Shown piece after piece: positions 7,890 to 15,339 of a DNA stretch of 64,000 bases. The notes beneath the pieces are model-generated. The model ran no database searches and was not told where the DNA came from. It worked only from the letters and a program-made list of their open reading frames with translations. Source of the DNA: Oscillospiraceae bacterium (GTDB taxonomy: Bacteria; Bacillota; Clostridia; Oscillospirales; CAG-382); NCBI GenBank assembly GCA_015063785.1, contig SVTM01000002.1, positions 42,556 to 106,555 of the forward strand, read 5' to 3'. The translations under genes were made by a program, and so were the position numbers. Within the stretch, counting starts at the first letter, position 1; every line of letters begins with the position of its first letter.

Positions 7890-9371
7890 TTATTTGCTTG
7901 CTTTCTTTTTTGCAACCACAGAAGCGACCTTGCATGCAACGCAACCTGCGATACCCGCAACGGCGTATGCGGCGATTCTGATGATGAGAGAAAACTCAAC
8001 CGGCTTGAGGAACGAAATGAGGTATGCCGGTATATCAAGGGCAAGCGGCACCGCCATATAGGCAAGGTAAATAAGTCCCAGGAAAACCGCAACAACGATA
8101 GATACAATTCCGATATCCCCGATTGCGATGAAGAACTTAAGCTTGTTTGCAAGAAGAATGAGAAGTCCGAAGAGAACGCAGATAACGATCATGCAGATGT
8201 AGAAGAACTTTTCGGAAAGGATGCGGATATAAACCGTGCTGACAGCAACATCATCGCTGATGTTTTCAAGCGAAATATTGTCAAAGAAGGTCTGAGCAAG
8301 CTCTTCTATATACACTTTCGCTTCATCCGAGAATACAATCTCGACATCAACATCTTCACCGACCGCCTTTGTGATGGCATTTTTGTTGTCATCGATAATT
8401 TCAGTGATGACACTTCCGTCGAGGACAGGTGGTGTTTTTGTAAATCCAACGAGATAATTGACATAAGGCATGATGACTTTTTTGACAATATGTCCAAAGT
8501 CTATCGCGTTTACAATTTCGTCAACCGTGCCTCTGTCAATGCCGAGAGAATCAAGAGCTTCCTCTGAACAATTATCGTATACAATATCAGCAATGCTGTC
8601 ACCGTCAATCGATATATCTTCGATGCCGATTTCTTCAATGCATTCAGCAATGTTTTCAGACACAACCGCACCTCTGACAACGCCGAGAAGCGCAGTACTC
8701 AAAACAACTGCGAAAAGAAGAATACTGAGAACAACAGACAGAATTCTGAAACCAACTCCGATCTTGCCTGTTTTTTTAACCTTTGCAGGCTTGGGCTCTT
8801 TTGCTATCTTTTCGGTCTTTTGTTTTTTCTTTTTTTCCTTCGCTGTTACAACAGGAACTGCGATAGGAGCTTCCGCCACTGCAGGAGTTACTTCAACTAC
8901 AGGAGTTTCTTCAACCGCAGGTGTTTCTTCAACCACAGGAGTTTCTTCAACCGCAGGTGTTTCTTCAACCACAGGTGTTTCTTCAACCACAGGTGTTTCT
9001 TCAACCACAGGTGTTTCTTCAACCACAGGTGTTTCTTCAACCACAGGTGTTTCTTCAAGCACAGGTGTTTCTTCAACCACAGGTGTTTCTTCAACCACAG
9101 GTGTTTCTTCAACCACAGGTGTTTCTTCAACCACAGGTGTTTCTTCAACCACAGGTGTTTCTTCAACTGCGGGAGTTTCTTCAACCACAGGTGTTTCTTC
9201 AACCACAGGAGTTTCTTCAACTACAGGTGTTTCTTCAGCCACGGGTGTTTCTTCAATCACAGGAGTTTCTTCAACTACCGCTTCCCTTTCGATATCCTCT
9301 ACTTTTGTGCCACAGCCGGTGCAGAATTTTTCACCGTCATTTATTTTAGTTCCACATTTAGTGCAAAACAT
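7890..9371 (-). CDS. zinc-ribbon membrane protein with EETPVV hexapeptide repeats
   Basis: 493 aa. The start is the ATG with AGGAGG upstream (9371), giving MFCTKCGTKINDGEKFCTGCG, a four-cysteine zinc ribbon. Then come 22 consecutive hexads of the form E-E-T-P-V-V (last one EVTPAV), a lysine-rich stretch, and a C-terminal half with about four membrane segments (VGFRILSVVLSILLFAVVL; FFYICMIVICVLFGLLILL; two more near the end) around an acidic extracytoplasmic loop. The repeat is probably an extended acidic/proline linker on the cytoplasmic side. Function unknown. It has its own promoter and terminator, so it is monocistronic. Confidence 0.85.
   Translation of the reverse strand: MFCTKCGTKINDGEKFCTGCGTKVEDIEREAVVEETPVIEETPVAEETPVVEETPVVEETPVVEETPAVEETPVVEETPVVEETPVVEETPVVEETPVVEETPVLEETPVVEETPVVEETPVVEETPVVEETPVVEETPAVEETPVVEETPAVEETPVVEVTPAVAEAPIAVPVVTAKEKKKKQKTEKIAKEPKPAKVKKTGKIGVGFRILSVVLSILLFAVVLSTALLGVVRGAVVSENIAECIEEIGIEDISIDGDSIADIVYDNCSEEALDSLGIDRGTVDEIVNAIDFGHIVKKVIMPYVNYLVGFTKTPPVLDGSVITEIIDDNKNAITKAVGEDVDVEIVFSDEAKVYIEELAQTFFDNISLENISDDVAVSTVYIRILSEKFFYICMIVICVLFGLLILLANKLKFFIAIGDIGIVSIVVAVFLGLIYLAYMAVPLALDIPAYLISFLKPVEFSLIIRIAAYAVAGIAGCVACKVASVVAKKKASK
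8890..9287 (-). repeat. 18-nt tandem repeat encoding EETPVV hexads
   Basis: About 22 tandem copies of an 18-nt unit (plus strand ttcttcaaccacaggtgt and close variants) with no indels that break frame. Variants are single substitutions (for example GCA, AGC and ACT third blocks). The unit lacks stop codons in five of six frames, so long spurious frames arise here on both strands. Confidence 0.9.
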
Positions 9372-9401
9372 ACTATCCCTCCTTACAGGATTTACATACT
9401 C

Positions 9402-9430
9402 AGTATACATCAAACATTTCTTTCTGTCAA
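9402..9430 (-). promoter_or_regulatory. sigma-A promoter of the zinc-ribbon repeat protein gene
   Basis: Minus strand TTGACA, 17-bp spacer, TATACT, about 30 nt upstream of the ATG at 9371. Confidence 0.8.
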
Positions 9431-9481
9431 TAAGACAAATATCAAAAAACAACATTTTTTAGCAATTAATGAAAAAAACTC

Positions 9482-9510
9482 TTGACAACACAGTGACGCG
9501 GTGTTATAAT
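9482..9510 (+). promoter_or_regulatory. consensus sigma-A promoter of the T-box leader
   Basis: TTGACA, 17-bp spacer, TATAAT: a perfect match to the vegetative consensus. Transcription should begin near 9517 and read into the T-box leader. Confidence 0.9.
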
Positions 9511-9516
9511 TATTCA

Positions 9517-9807
9517 GTAATGTTGTTACACACCAATATAAAGGCGACGACGAAGAGTTCGCACTATTTGTTCCCTGCAGAGAGATGGCGGTCGGTGCAA
9601 GCCACGGGAAGAATTTTGCGTTTGTAGCTTCTGAGCCGGGAGGAAGAAAGCTTTTGCCGGTAGAACCTCCCCGTGATTTCTGCGTTAATGTATAGGGATT
9701 GTTTGATCCTGAGAGTGGCGATTATATCGCAATTTGAGTGGTACCGCGGGTGAAATGATTACGCTCGTCTCAAAGTATTTTTCAAAAACTTTGGGACGAT
9801 TTTTTTG
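9517..9807 (+). ncRNA. T-box riboswitch leader (apparent GUA/valine specifier)
   Basis: Recognisable parts in order: Stem I 5' side GACGAAGAGTT; AGAGAGATGG and GGTGCAAGCC of the distal loop pair; the T-box itself, GAGTGGTACCGCGGG at 9736-9750, whose UGGU (9739-9742) would pair with ACCA of tRNA; and a terminator. Aligning the specifier loop to the B. subtilis-type glyQS leader (5' GAAG pairs with CTTC, loop TTTGTAG) puts the specifier at GTA (9624-9626), valine, and the U of UGGU agrees with an A73 discriminator. The class is firm; the amino acid is a hand alignment and less certain. It sits directly upstream of an acyl-CoA synthetase fusion rather than a tRNA synthetase. Confidence 0.88.
9766..9807 (+). 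terminator. T-box leader terminator
   Basis: CGTCTCAAAGT / ACTTTGGGACG stem with an AT-rich loop and a run of seven T. It lies 14 nt after the T-box motif, so it is mutually exclusive with antiterminator pairing to uncharged tRNA. Confidence 0.9.
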
Positions 9808-9831
9808 TCCCGCAACGGAGGAAAAAGACTT

Positions 9832-12126
9832 ATGGAAAACTTCAAGGAACTTGATCTGAAGATCAAAGAAATGGCGGGGCGTATTCGCGAGCTCCGAGAG
9901 ATTGAGGGTATTTCTCCCCAATCAATGGCAAAAAACACAGGCGTCAGCGTAGACGAATATCTTGCCTGTGAAAGCGGAAAAAGCGATCTCAACTTTGCTT
10001 TTATCTATCGCTGTGCCCAGACGCTTAAAGTCAACGTAACCGATATAATCGAGGGTTACAGCCCTAATCTTAAATCATACACAGTAACCCGTGCAGGCGC
10101 AGGTCAGCAGATCGCAAATGCCCACGGCATGACCTACTATAACCTTGCTTACGCCTTCAAGAACAGAATTGCAGAGCCCCTTTACGTTATCAGCAACTAC
10201 GACGAAAAGGCACAGAACGGCGAGATTGAGCTTACCACCCACGCCGGTCAGGAATGCGATATCGTAATCGAAGGTAACCTGATGGTTCAGGTCGGCGAAC
10301 ATAAAGAAGTTCTCGGCCCCGGCGACAGCATCTACTACGACAGTGACACTCCTCACGGTATGATCGCCGTAAACGGCAAAGACTGTAAATTCTATGCCAT
10401 CGTTCTAAAAGCTGACGAAGACGACATTGAAGATGCTCAGTCCACTGATATCATTTCCAAAAAGATCATCGGCAAACTCCACACGGTAGAAAAGGACAGA
10501 ATATACAATCAATTCATCGACATCGAAGAGGACGAGGACGGCACTCCCCTTTCGATCAAATTCAAGAATACTGACAAATTCAATTTTGCATTTGACCTTG
10601 TCGACAAGCTTGCAGAACGCGAGCCCGACAAGCTTGCTCTTATGCATGTATCGCGCGACAAGACAGAACGCCGCATTACCTTCTCGGACGTCAAGAAAGC
10701 GTCGAACCAGTGTGCAAACTACTTTGCTTCTCTCGGCATCAAAAAGGGCGACAGAGTTATGCTTGTTCTCAAGCGTCACTATCAGTTCTGGTTTGCAATG
10801 ATCGGTCTTAACAAACTTGGCGCAGTTGCAATTCCTGCAGTAAATCAGCTTCAAGAGCACGATTTTGAATACAGATTCAAGTCTGCAGGTGTCAATACCG
10901 TCATCTGTACATCCGATGGCGACACAGCGCATCAGATCGACATCGCCTCCAAAAATTGCCCCGAACTTATAAACAAACTGATCGTCGGCGAAGAACGCGA
11001 AGGCTGGAGAAACTTTGACGAGGAATACAAGAGATTCAGTACTCATTTTGAACGTACAGAAGACTCACCCTGCGGCGACGACCTTATGCTCATGTACTTC
11101 ACATCGGGCACATCGGGCTATCCCAAGATCGCAGCGCATAACTACAAATATCCCCTCGGCCATTTCCACACTGCAAAGTACTGGCACTATGTCGATCCCG
11201 ATGGTCTCCATTTCACCATTTCTGACACGGGATGGGCAAAAGCAATGTGGGGCAAGCTCTACGGTCAGTGGCTTTGTGAAGCTGCAATCTTCGTATATGA
11301 CTTCGACAGATTCGACGCGGCAGACATTCTTCCTATGTTTGCAAAATATCACATCACTACTTTCTGCGCGCCTCCCACAATGCTACGCATGATGATAAAA
11401 CAAGATATTTCGCAGTATGATTTTTCGTCTGTCAGACACATGACAACAGCAGGCGAAGCTCTTAACCCCGAAGTTTACCGCCAGTTTGAAAAGGCAACCG
11501 GGCTTCAGATACTCGAAGGCTTCGGCCAGACTGAAAGTACCATGATCATCGGTAACATGATCGGAAAGCCGCACAAGATCGGTTCTATGGGTAAACCCGC
11601 CCCAATCTACGACGTTCAGCTTGTTGATCCCGACGGAAACCCTGTTAAGACCAGTGAATCAGGCGAAATCGTTGTTAAGGTTGCCGACGGTGCACCTTGC
11701 GGACTCTTCACAGGTTATTATCGCGACGAAGAAAAGACCGCAGAAGTATGGCACGACGGATATTACCACACAGGCGACGTTGCATGGCGCGATGAAGACG
11801 GATTCTATTGGTATGTCGGCAGAATCGACGATGTTATCAAATCATCGGGCTACCGCATCGGTCCGTTTGAGATCGAAAGCGTTATCATGGAACTCCCCTA
11901 CGTTCTCGAGTGCGGAGTTTCTGCTGTTCCCGATGAGGTCAGAGGTCAGATCGTCAAAGCGAGCATCGTTCTTGTCAACGGCACAACACCTTCCGAAGAA
12001 CTCAAAAAAGAGATACAGGCCTACGTCAAGGAAAAGACTGCTCCTTACAAGTATCCGAGAATTGTCGAATTCAGAGAGAGTCTTCCCAAGACAGTCAGCG
12101 GAAAAATTCAGAGAAATAAGCTTTAA
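9832..12126 (+). CDS. HTH-cupin-acyl-CoA synthetase fusion protein
   Basis: 764 aa; ATG at 9832 with GGAGGAAAA upstream. Residues about 13-68 form an XRE helix-turn-helix, about 100-200 a cupin (ECDIVIEGNLMVQVG, GPGDSIYYDSDTPHG), and about 220-764 an AMP-forming ligase with FTSGTSGYPK (AMP/ATP loop), EGFGQTES, YHTGDVAWRDEDG, GRIDDVIKSSGYRIGPFE and the C-terminal PKTVSGKIQRNKL lysine. SDTGWAKAMWG and FVYDFDRFDA resemble medium/branched-chain (ACSM-like) synthetases, which make acyl-CoA from a carboxylic acid, ATP and CoA. The HTH-cupin part may sense ligand or autoregulate. Expression is under a T-box, suggesting a link to amino-acid supply, for example branched-acid activation for amino-acid synthesis (inference). 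Confidence 0.9.
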   Translation: MENFKELDLKIKEMAGRIRELREIEGISPQSMAKNTGVSVDEYLACESGKSDLNFAFIYRCAQTLKVNVTDIIEGYSPNLKSYTVTRAGAGQQIANAHGMTYYNLAYAFKNRIAEPLYVISNYDEKAQNGEIELTTHAGQECDIVIEGNLMVQVGEHKEVLGPGDSIYYDSDTPHGMIAVNGKDCKFYAIVLKADEDDIEDAQSTDIISKKIIGKLHTVEKDRIYNQFIDIEEDEDGTPLSIKFKNTDKFNFAFDLVDKLAEREPDKLALMHVSRDKTERRITFSDVKKASNQCANYFASLGIKKGDRVMLVLKRHYQFWFAMIGLNKLGAVAIPAVNQLQEHDFEYRFKSAGVNTVICTSDGDTAHQIDIASKNCPELINKLIVGEEREGWRNFDEEYKRFSTHFERTEDSPCGDDLMLMYFTSGTSGYPKIAAHNYKYPLGHFHTAKYWHYVDPDGLHFTISDTGWAKAMWGKLYGQWLCEAAIFVYDFDRFDAADILPMFAKYHITTFCAPPTMLRMMIKQDISQYDFSSVRHMTTAGEALNPEVYRQFEKATGLQILEGFGQTESTMIIGNMIGKPHKIGSMGKPAPIYDVQLVDPDGNPVKTSESGEIVVKVADGAPCGLFTGYYRDEEKTAEVWHDGYYHTGDVAWRDEDGFYWYVGRIDDVIKSSGYRIGPFEIESVIMELPYVLECGVSAVPDEVRGQIVKASIVLVNGTTPSEELKKEIQAYVKEKTAPYKYPRIVEFRESLPKTVSGKIQRNKL

Positions 12127-12134
12127 TTTACCAC

Positions 12135-12163
12135 AAAGACGGACGTCAATGTCCGTCTTTTTT
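12135..12163 (+). terminator. intrinsic terminator after the acyl-CoA synthetase gene
   Basis: AAAGACGGAC / GTCCGTCTTT, 10-bp stem with a 6-nt loop, followed by TTT, 9 nt after the stop codon. Confidence 0.92.
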
Positions 12164-12198
12164 GATAGTATAGTTATCTTTTTCGATAGAATTTTGCA

Positions 12199-12227
12199 TT
12201 GTATAGCACCAAACACTGTGCTATAAT
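12199..12227 (+). promoter_or_regulatory. promoter with overlapping operator-like inverted repeat (SDR gene)
   Basis: TTGTAT, 17-bp spacer, TATAAT. A perfect inverted repeat TATAGCAC-N8-GTGCTATA (12202-12225) lies between and over the -35 and -10 boxes, the position expected for a repressor operator. The cognate regulator is not identified; an AraC-family gene is 1.6 kb downstream but AraC sites are usually direct repeats. Confidence 0.7.
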
Positions 12228-12251
12228 TTCGTTTGAACAGGAGGAATTCAC

Positions 12252-12989
12252 ATGGATTTTAAAAACAAGACAGCCATCATAACAGGCGCTTCTGTGGGCA
12301 TCGGTCGTGCTGCAGCCCTTCTTATGGCACAAAAAGGAGCAAACCTCATTCTGGTTGACATCAACTATGAGGCACTTGAAAAACTGAAGTGTGAACTTTC
12401 GGAATATTCCGAAAATGTTCTCATTTACAAGTGCGACGTTTCAGACGAAAATGGCGTAAACAACCTTGTCAATGATGCAATATCACATTTTGACAAAATA
12501 GACATTCTTGTAAACAACGCGGCTCTTTGGCGTGATTCAAGACCTTTTTGTGAAGTATCCTCCGAAGACTGGAAGAAGTTTTTTGACATCAACGTCTTTG
12601 GAACGGTGTATTTTACAAAAGCCGTACTCCCCGGCATGCTGGAAAATAAATACGGAAGAATAATAAATGTTGCATCCGTTGCAGGAGTATACGGAAACGC
12701 AAACATGGTCAATTATTCTGCCACAAAAGGTGCCGTCATTGCCATGACAAAAGCTCTTGCCAAGGAAACAACCGGATGTGGTGTGACGGTTAACGCAGTC
12801 TCTCCCGGCAGCGTCAGCCCATCTGACAATCCAGACATCGACTATTATCAAGAAAGCGCTCTGTCGTTTGCCGGACGCACAGGCACCGGCCGCGAAAATG
12901 CAGAACTTATCTGTTTTCTTGCAAGCGATGACTCGGCATATATATCCGGTCAGAATATACAGATCGACGGATGCAGAAAAAAGATGTAA
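12252..12989 (+). CDS. SDR-family oxidoreductase
   Basis: 245 aa with AGGAGG 8 nt before the ATG. Classical short-chain dehydrogenase: TGASVGIG (residues 11-18) for NAD(P) binding, D36 after the second strand favouring NAD, NNAA, catalytic serine in NVASVAG and YSATK (Tyr, Lys). The C-terminal DDSAYISGQNIQIDGC is FabG-like. Substrate cannot be told: 3-oxoacyl-ACP, sugar or alcohol dehydrogenases share this core. It is monocistronic, between two terminators, with its own operator-bearing promoter, which argues for a catabolic rather than housekeeping role. Confidence 0.88.
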   Translation: MDFKNKTAIITGASVGIGRAAALLMAQKGANLILVDINYEALEKLKCELSEYSENVLIYKCDVSDENGVNNLVNDAISHFDKIDILVNNAALWRDSRPFCEVSSEDWKKFFDINVFGTVYFTKAVLPGMLENKYGRIINVASVAGVYGNANMVNYSATKGAVIAMTKALAKETTGCGVTVNAVSPGSVSPSDNPDIDYYQESALSFAGRTGTGRENAELICFLASDDSAYISGQNIQIDGCRKKM

Positions 12990-12993
12990 ACAT

Positions 12994-13026
12994 AAAAAAA
13001 CGACTTCGAAAAGAAGTCGTTTTTTG
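12994..13026. terminator. bidirectional terminator between SDR and transaldolase-like genes
   Basis: AAAAACGACTTC / GAAGTCGTTTTT with a 5-nt loop, flanked by A and T runs on both sides, between two convergent genes. Confidence 0.9.
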
Positions 13027-13034
13027 TTGGATAT

Positions 13035-13682
13035 TCAGTTTGACTTTTTGTTTTCCCAATCATGCATGAATTTTTCAATTCCGGCATCGGTAAGAGGATG
13101 TATTGCCATCTGAAGAATGATTTTATATGGAATAGTGGCGATATTTGCGCCGTAACGTGCGGCATCGATAACGTGCAGAGGATTTCTTATGCTTGCTGCA
13201 ATGATCTCTGTTTTTATATCGTGCATCGAGAAGATCTCAACAATCTCTTCGATCAGTTCCATTCCGGGCATTCCGATATCGTCAAGTCTGCCGAGAAAAG
13301 GACTTACATATGATGCACCTGCGCGCGCTGCAAGAAGCGCCTGCGCCGCACTGAATATAAGTGTTACATTGGTATGAACGCCTTCTGCCGAAAGAATTTT
13401 TACGGCCTTGAGTCCTTCGAGAGTCATGGGTATCTTGATAACGATGTTCTTGTGTATCTTGACAAGCTCTCTTGCCTCGTCCACCATGCCTTTACAATCG
13501 AGGCTGATCACTTCTGCAGATATAGGGCCATCGACGATCTCGGTAATCTCGGTTACCACCTGCTTGAAATCGCGACCTTCTTTTGCAATAAGCGAAGGGT
13601 TTGTGGTAACGCCGCAAATAACACCAAGCTCGTTAGCAAGCCTTATCTCTTCAACGTTTGCCGTATCAATAAAAAGTTTCAT
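13035..13682 (-). CDS. fsa: transaldolase-like fructose-6-phosphate aldolase
   Basis: 215 aa, the length of the short TalC/FSA class rather than of full transaldolase. [33 protein letters not shown] (the Schiff-base lysine) and [31 protein letters not shown] are diagnostic. Such enzymes act as transaldolase or cleave fructose 6-phosphate to dihydroxyacetone and glyceraldehyde 3-phosphate; sequence alone does not decide. Upstream is an extended -10 (TGGTATAAT on the minus strand at 13720-13725). It stands alone. Confidence 0.92.
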   Translation of the reverse strand: MKLFIDTANVEEIRLANELGVICGVTTNPSLIAKEGRDFKQVVTEITEIVDGPISAEVISLDCKGMVDEARELVKIHKNIVIKIPMTLEGLKAVKILSAEGVHTNVTLIFSAAQALLAARAGASYVSPFLGRLDDIGMPGMELIEEIVEIFSMHDIKTEIIAASIRNPLHVIDAARYGANIATIPYKIILQMAIHPLTDAGIEKFMHDWENKKSN

Positions 13683-13788
13683 AAATCATATTCCTTTCTT
13701 TAAAATACTGTCAGCATATATTATACCACTCTCAACAATTTTTTCTTACAATTTTTATGCAGATGTTTATTGTTTTTTCGGATCACGG

Positions 13789-13817
13789 TTGATTTTTCTT
13801 AAAAAGTGTAGTAATAT
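13789..13817 (+). promoter_or_regulatory. promoter of the AraC-family gene
   Basis: TTGATT, 17-bp spacer, TAATAT, ending 29 nt before the ATG. A plausible but imperfect sigma-A promoter. Confidence 0.55.
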
Positions 13818-13846
13818 GAAATAAAAAACTTTTTGGTACGGTAAAT

Positions 13847-14671
13847 ATGAAAAACAAACAAAACGCAACCATGTGGAACAAAACCCGTGAATTCAATAAT
13901 TACGGCTTTAATATTGTCAAAAAGCATGACCTGTCATTCAAATGGGATCTTCATTGGCACAACAGCTGGGAGATAGAAATAGTAATCGATGGAAGTGGAT
14001 ATCAATTGCTAAACGGCGCAAAACACGATATATCTCGAGGTTCTGTTTACATTTTGAACCCCACAGATTTTCATGAGGTAGATATAAAGGAGCTTGAGGT
14101 ATATAACATTTCATTCAGCGACGATTTGCTTTCCGACGAATTTATAACCGCCTTTTCGGGCAGCGGCGGAGGCAGAACAAAACATCTGACAGAAGAAAAG
14201 CTTATACAGCTCACAAGCATATGCGAAATGCTTTTGTATGAATACAACAATTCTCCGAAATATTCGGATAAAACGACAAAATGTCTTCTGGATCTTCTGT
14301 TTATACACCTTCTTCGTATTTTTGATATTGAAAAAACAAAACAATATGACACCAAAAAAACGATGATAAACAATGCCGTGTCTTACATCAACATTCACTT
14401 TAGAGAAAATCCTACTCTTTCTGACGTAGCATCAAATTTGGGCATAACGCCGAATTATCTGAGCGAGCAGTTTCATTTGGTGACAGGCAAAAAATATAAG
14501 GAATACCTAAACGACGTCCGCCTCATATATGCAAAAAAGTTGCTCGCGTCGAGCAACCTTTCTGTGACCGAAATATGCTTTGCCAGCGGTTTTTCGTCGC
14601 TGTCAAATTTCTTGCGTGTGTTCAAAGAGCGGTTCGGAATGTCTCCGCAATCGATGCAAAAGCAGCTTTGA
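13847..14671 (+). CDS. AraC-family transcriptional regulator with cupin sensor
   Basis: 274 aa. The N-terminal half is a cupin-type sugar sensor (FKWDLHWHNSWEIEIVIDG, RGSVYILNPTDFHEV). The C-terminal hundred residues are a two-HTH AraC domain: NPTLSDVASNLGITPNYLSEQF, then VTEICFASGFSSLSNFLRVFKERFGMSPQ. The ribosome binding site is weak. It lies beside the SGNH hydrolase, glycosidase-like and trehalase-like genes, so control of those carbohydrate genes in response to a sugar is a reasonable inference. Confidence 0.9.
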   Translation: MKNKQNATMWNKTREFNNYGFNIVKKHDLSFKWDLHWHNSWEIEIVIDGSGYQLLNGAKHDISRGSVYILNPTDFHEVDIKELEVYNISFSDDLLSDEFITAFSGSGGGRTKHLTEEKLIQLTSICEMLLYEYNNSPKYSDKTTKCLLDLLFIHLLRIFDIEKTKQYDTKKTMINNAVSYINIHFRENPTLSDVASNLGITPNYLSEQFHLVTGKKYKEYLNDVRLIYAKKLLASSNLSVTEICFASGFSSLSNFLRVFKERFGMSPQSMQKQL

Positions 14672-14672
14672 A

Positions 14673-15326
14673 TCACGCATTGAGCAGATAACGCTCGAGT
14701 TTTTTTGCAATAAGCATCTGTCCCGCGTCGTTTGGATGTAGTCCGTCGGGGCAGAATTTTTCCATAAGTATCCTGACGTTTGGCTGGATTCCCGATTCTG
14801 CATAAAGATCGCAGACAGGCATCGAATAGTATCTTGCCACTTCAAGAATTATATCAACATATTTTACAAGAGTCGGTGCTTCAGCATTCGGCTCTTTGTT
14901 TATTCCGGGAGAAAACTCGTTTGTCCTGTGAAGAGGAGTCATGATAATAATAGGTTTCCCGGGATACTTATTGATGAGCCTTTCAAAAAGATCATGGCAC
15001 GCGCCATAAAATGTATCGGGAGTTCTGTCGGTGAAGCAACCAAGCTTTGCATCACCGTGACCATAATCGTTTGTACCGCCAAACACAACGACAGCATCCG
15101 CATCGGGATCCATATCGTTTACTCTGGAGGCATAGTATTTATCGCAGTCGGCACAATCGCAATTTTGCTGACGAGCAATTCGTGTGCCGCCGATGCCGTA
15201 ATTAAGAGCGGTAAAAGCGTATTTTTGAGCAAGAATATTGCAGTAAATATTATCTTTGCAACTTACCCCGTGTCCTTCTGTTATGCTATCACCGAGAAAA
15301 CATATTTTTTTGCCCTTAAGTTCCAT
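14673..15326 (-). CDS. SGNH/GDSL-family hydrolase
   Basis: 217 aa from the ATG with GGAGAGG upstream. Block I FLGDSITEG carries the nucleophile S13; GGTNDYGHGD is block III with the oxyanion asparagine; DGLHPNDAG near the C-terminus gives the Asp-His pair. No signal peptide, so intracellular. Enzymes of this type deacylate sugars, lipids or esters. It follows the glycosidase-like gene by 13 nt, and the pair probably removes acyl groups and glycosyl units from one glycan, but the substrate is unknown. Confidence 0.88.
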   Translation of the reverse strand: MELKGKKICFLGDSITEGHGVSCKDNIYCNILAQKYAFTALNYGIGGTRIARQQNCDCADCDKYYASRVNDMDPDADAVVVFGGTNDYGHGDAKLGCFTDRTPDTFYGACHDLFERLINKYPGKPIIIMTPLHRTNEFSPGINKEPNAEAPTLVKYVDIILEVARYYSMPVCDLYAESGIQPNVRILMEKFCPDGLHPNDAGQMLIAKKLERYLLNA

Positions 15327-15339
15327 TGTACCTCTCCTT

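Noticed and set aside
8890..9287. Possible CRISPR or minisatellite array
   Set aside because: The units are 18 nt with no spacers, stay in frame, and encode a coherent protein repeat; no cas genes are present.
8470..9462. Long plus-strand frames rich in STTGVS or FFNHRC across the hexad array
   Set aside because: They are shadows of the 18-nt repeat of the minus-strand zinc-ribbon gene, which has a proper promoter, AGGAGG site, zinc ribbon and terminator.
10405..11046. 213-codon minus-strand frame in the acyl-CoA synthetase gene
   Set aside because: Lies wholly inside the strongly supported synthetase gene, without signals or motifs.
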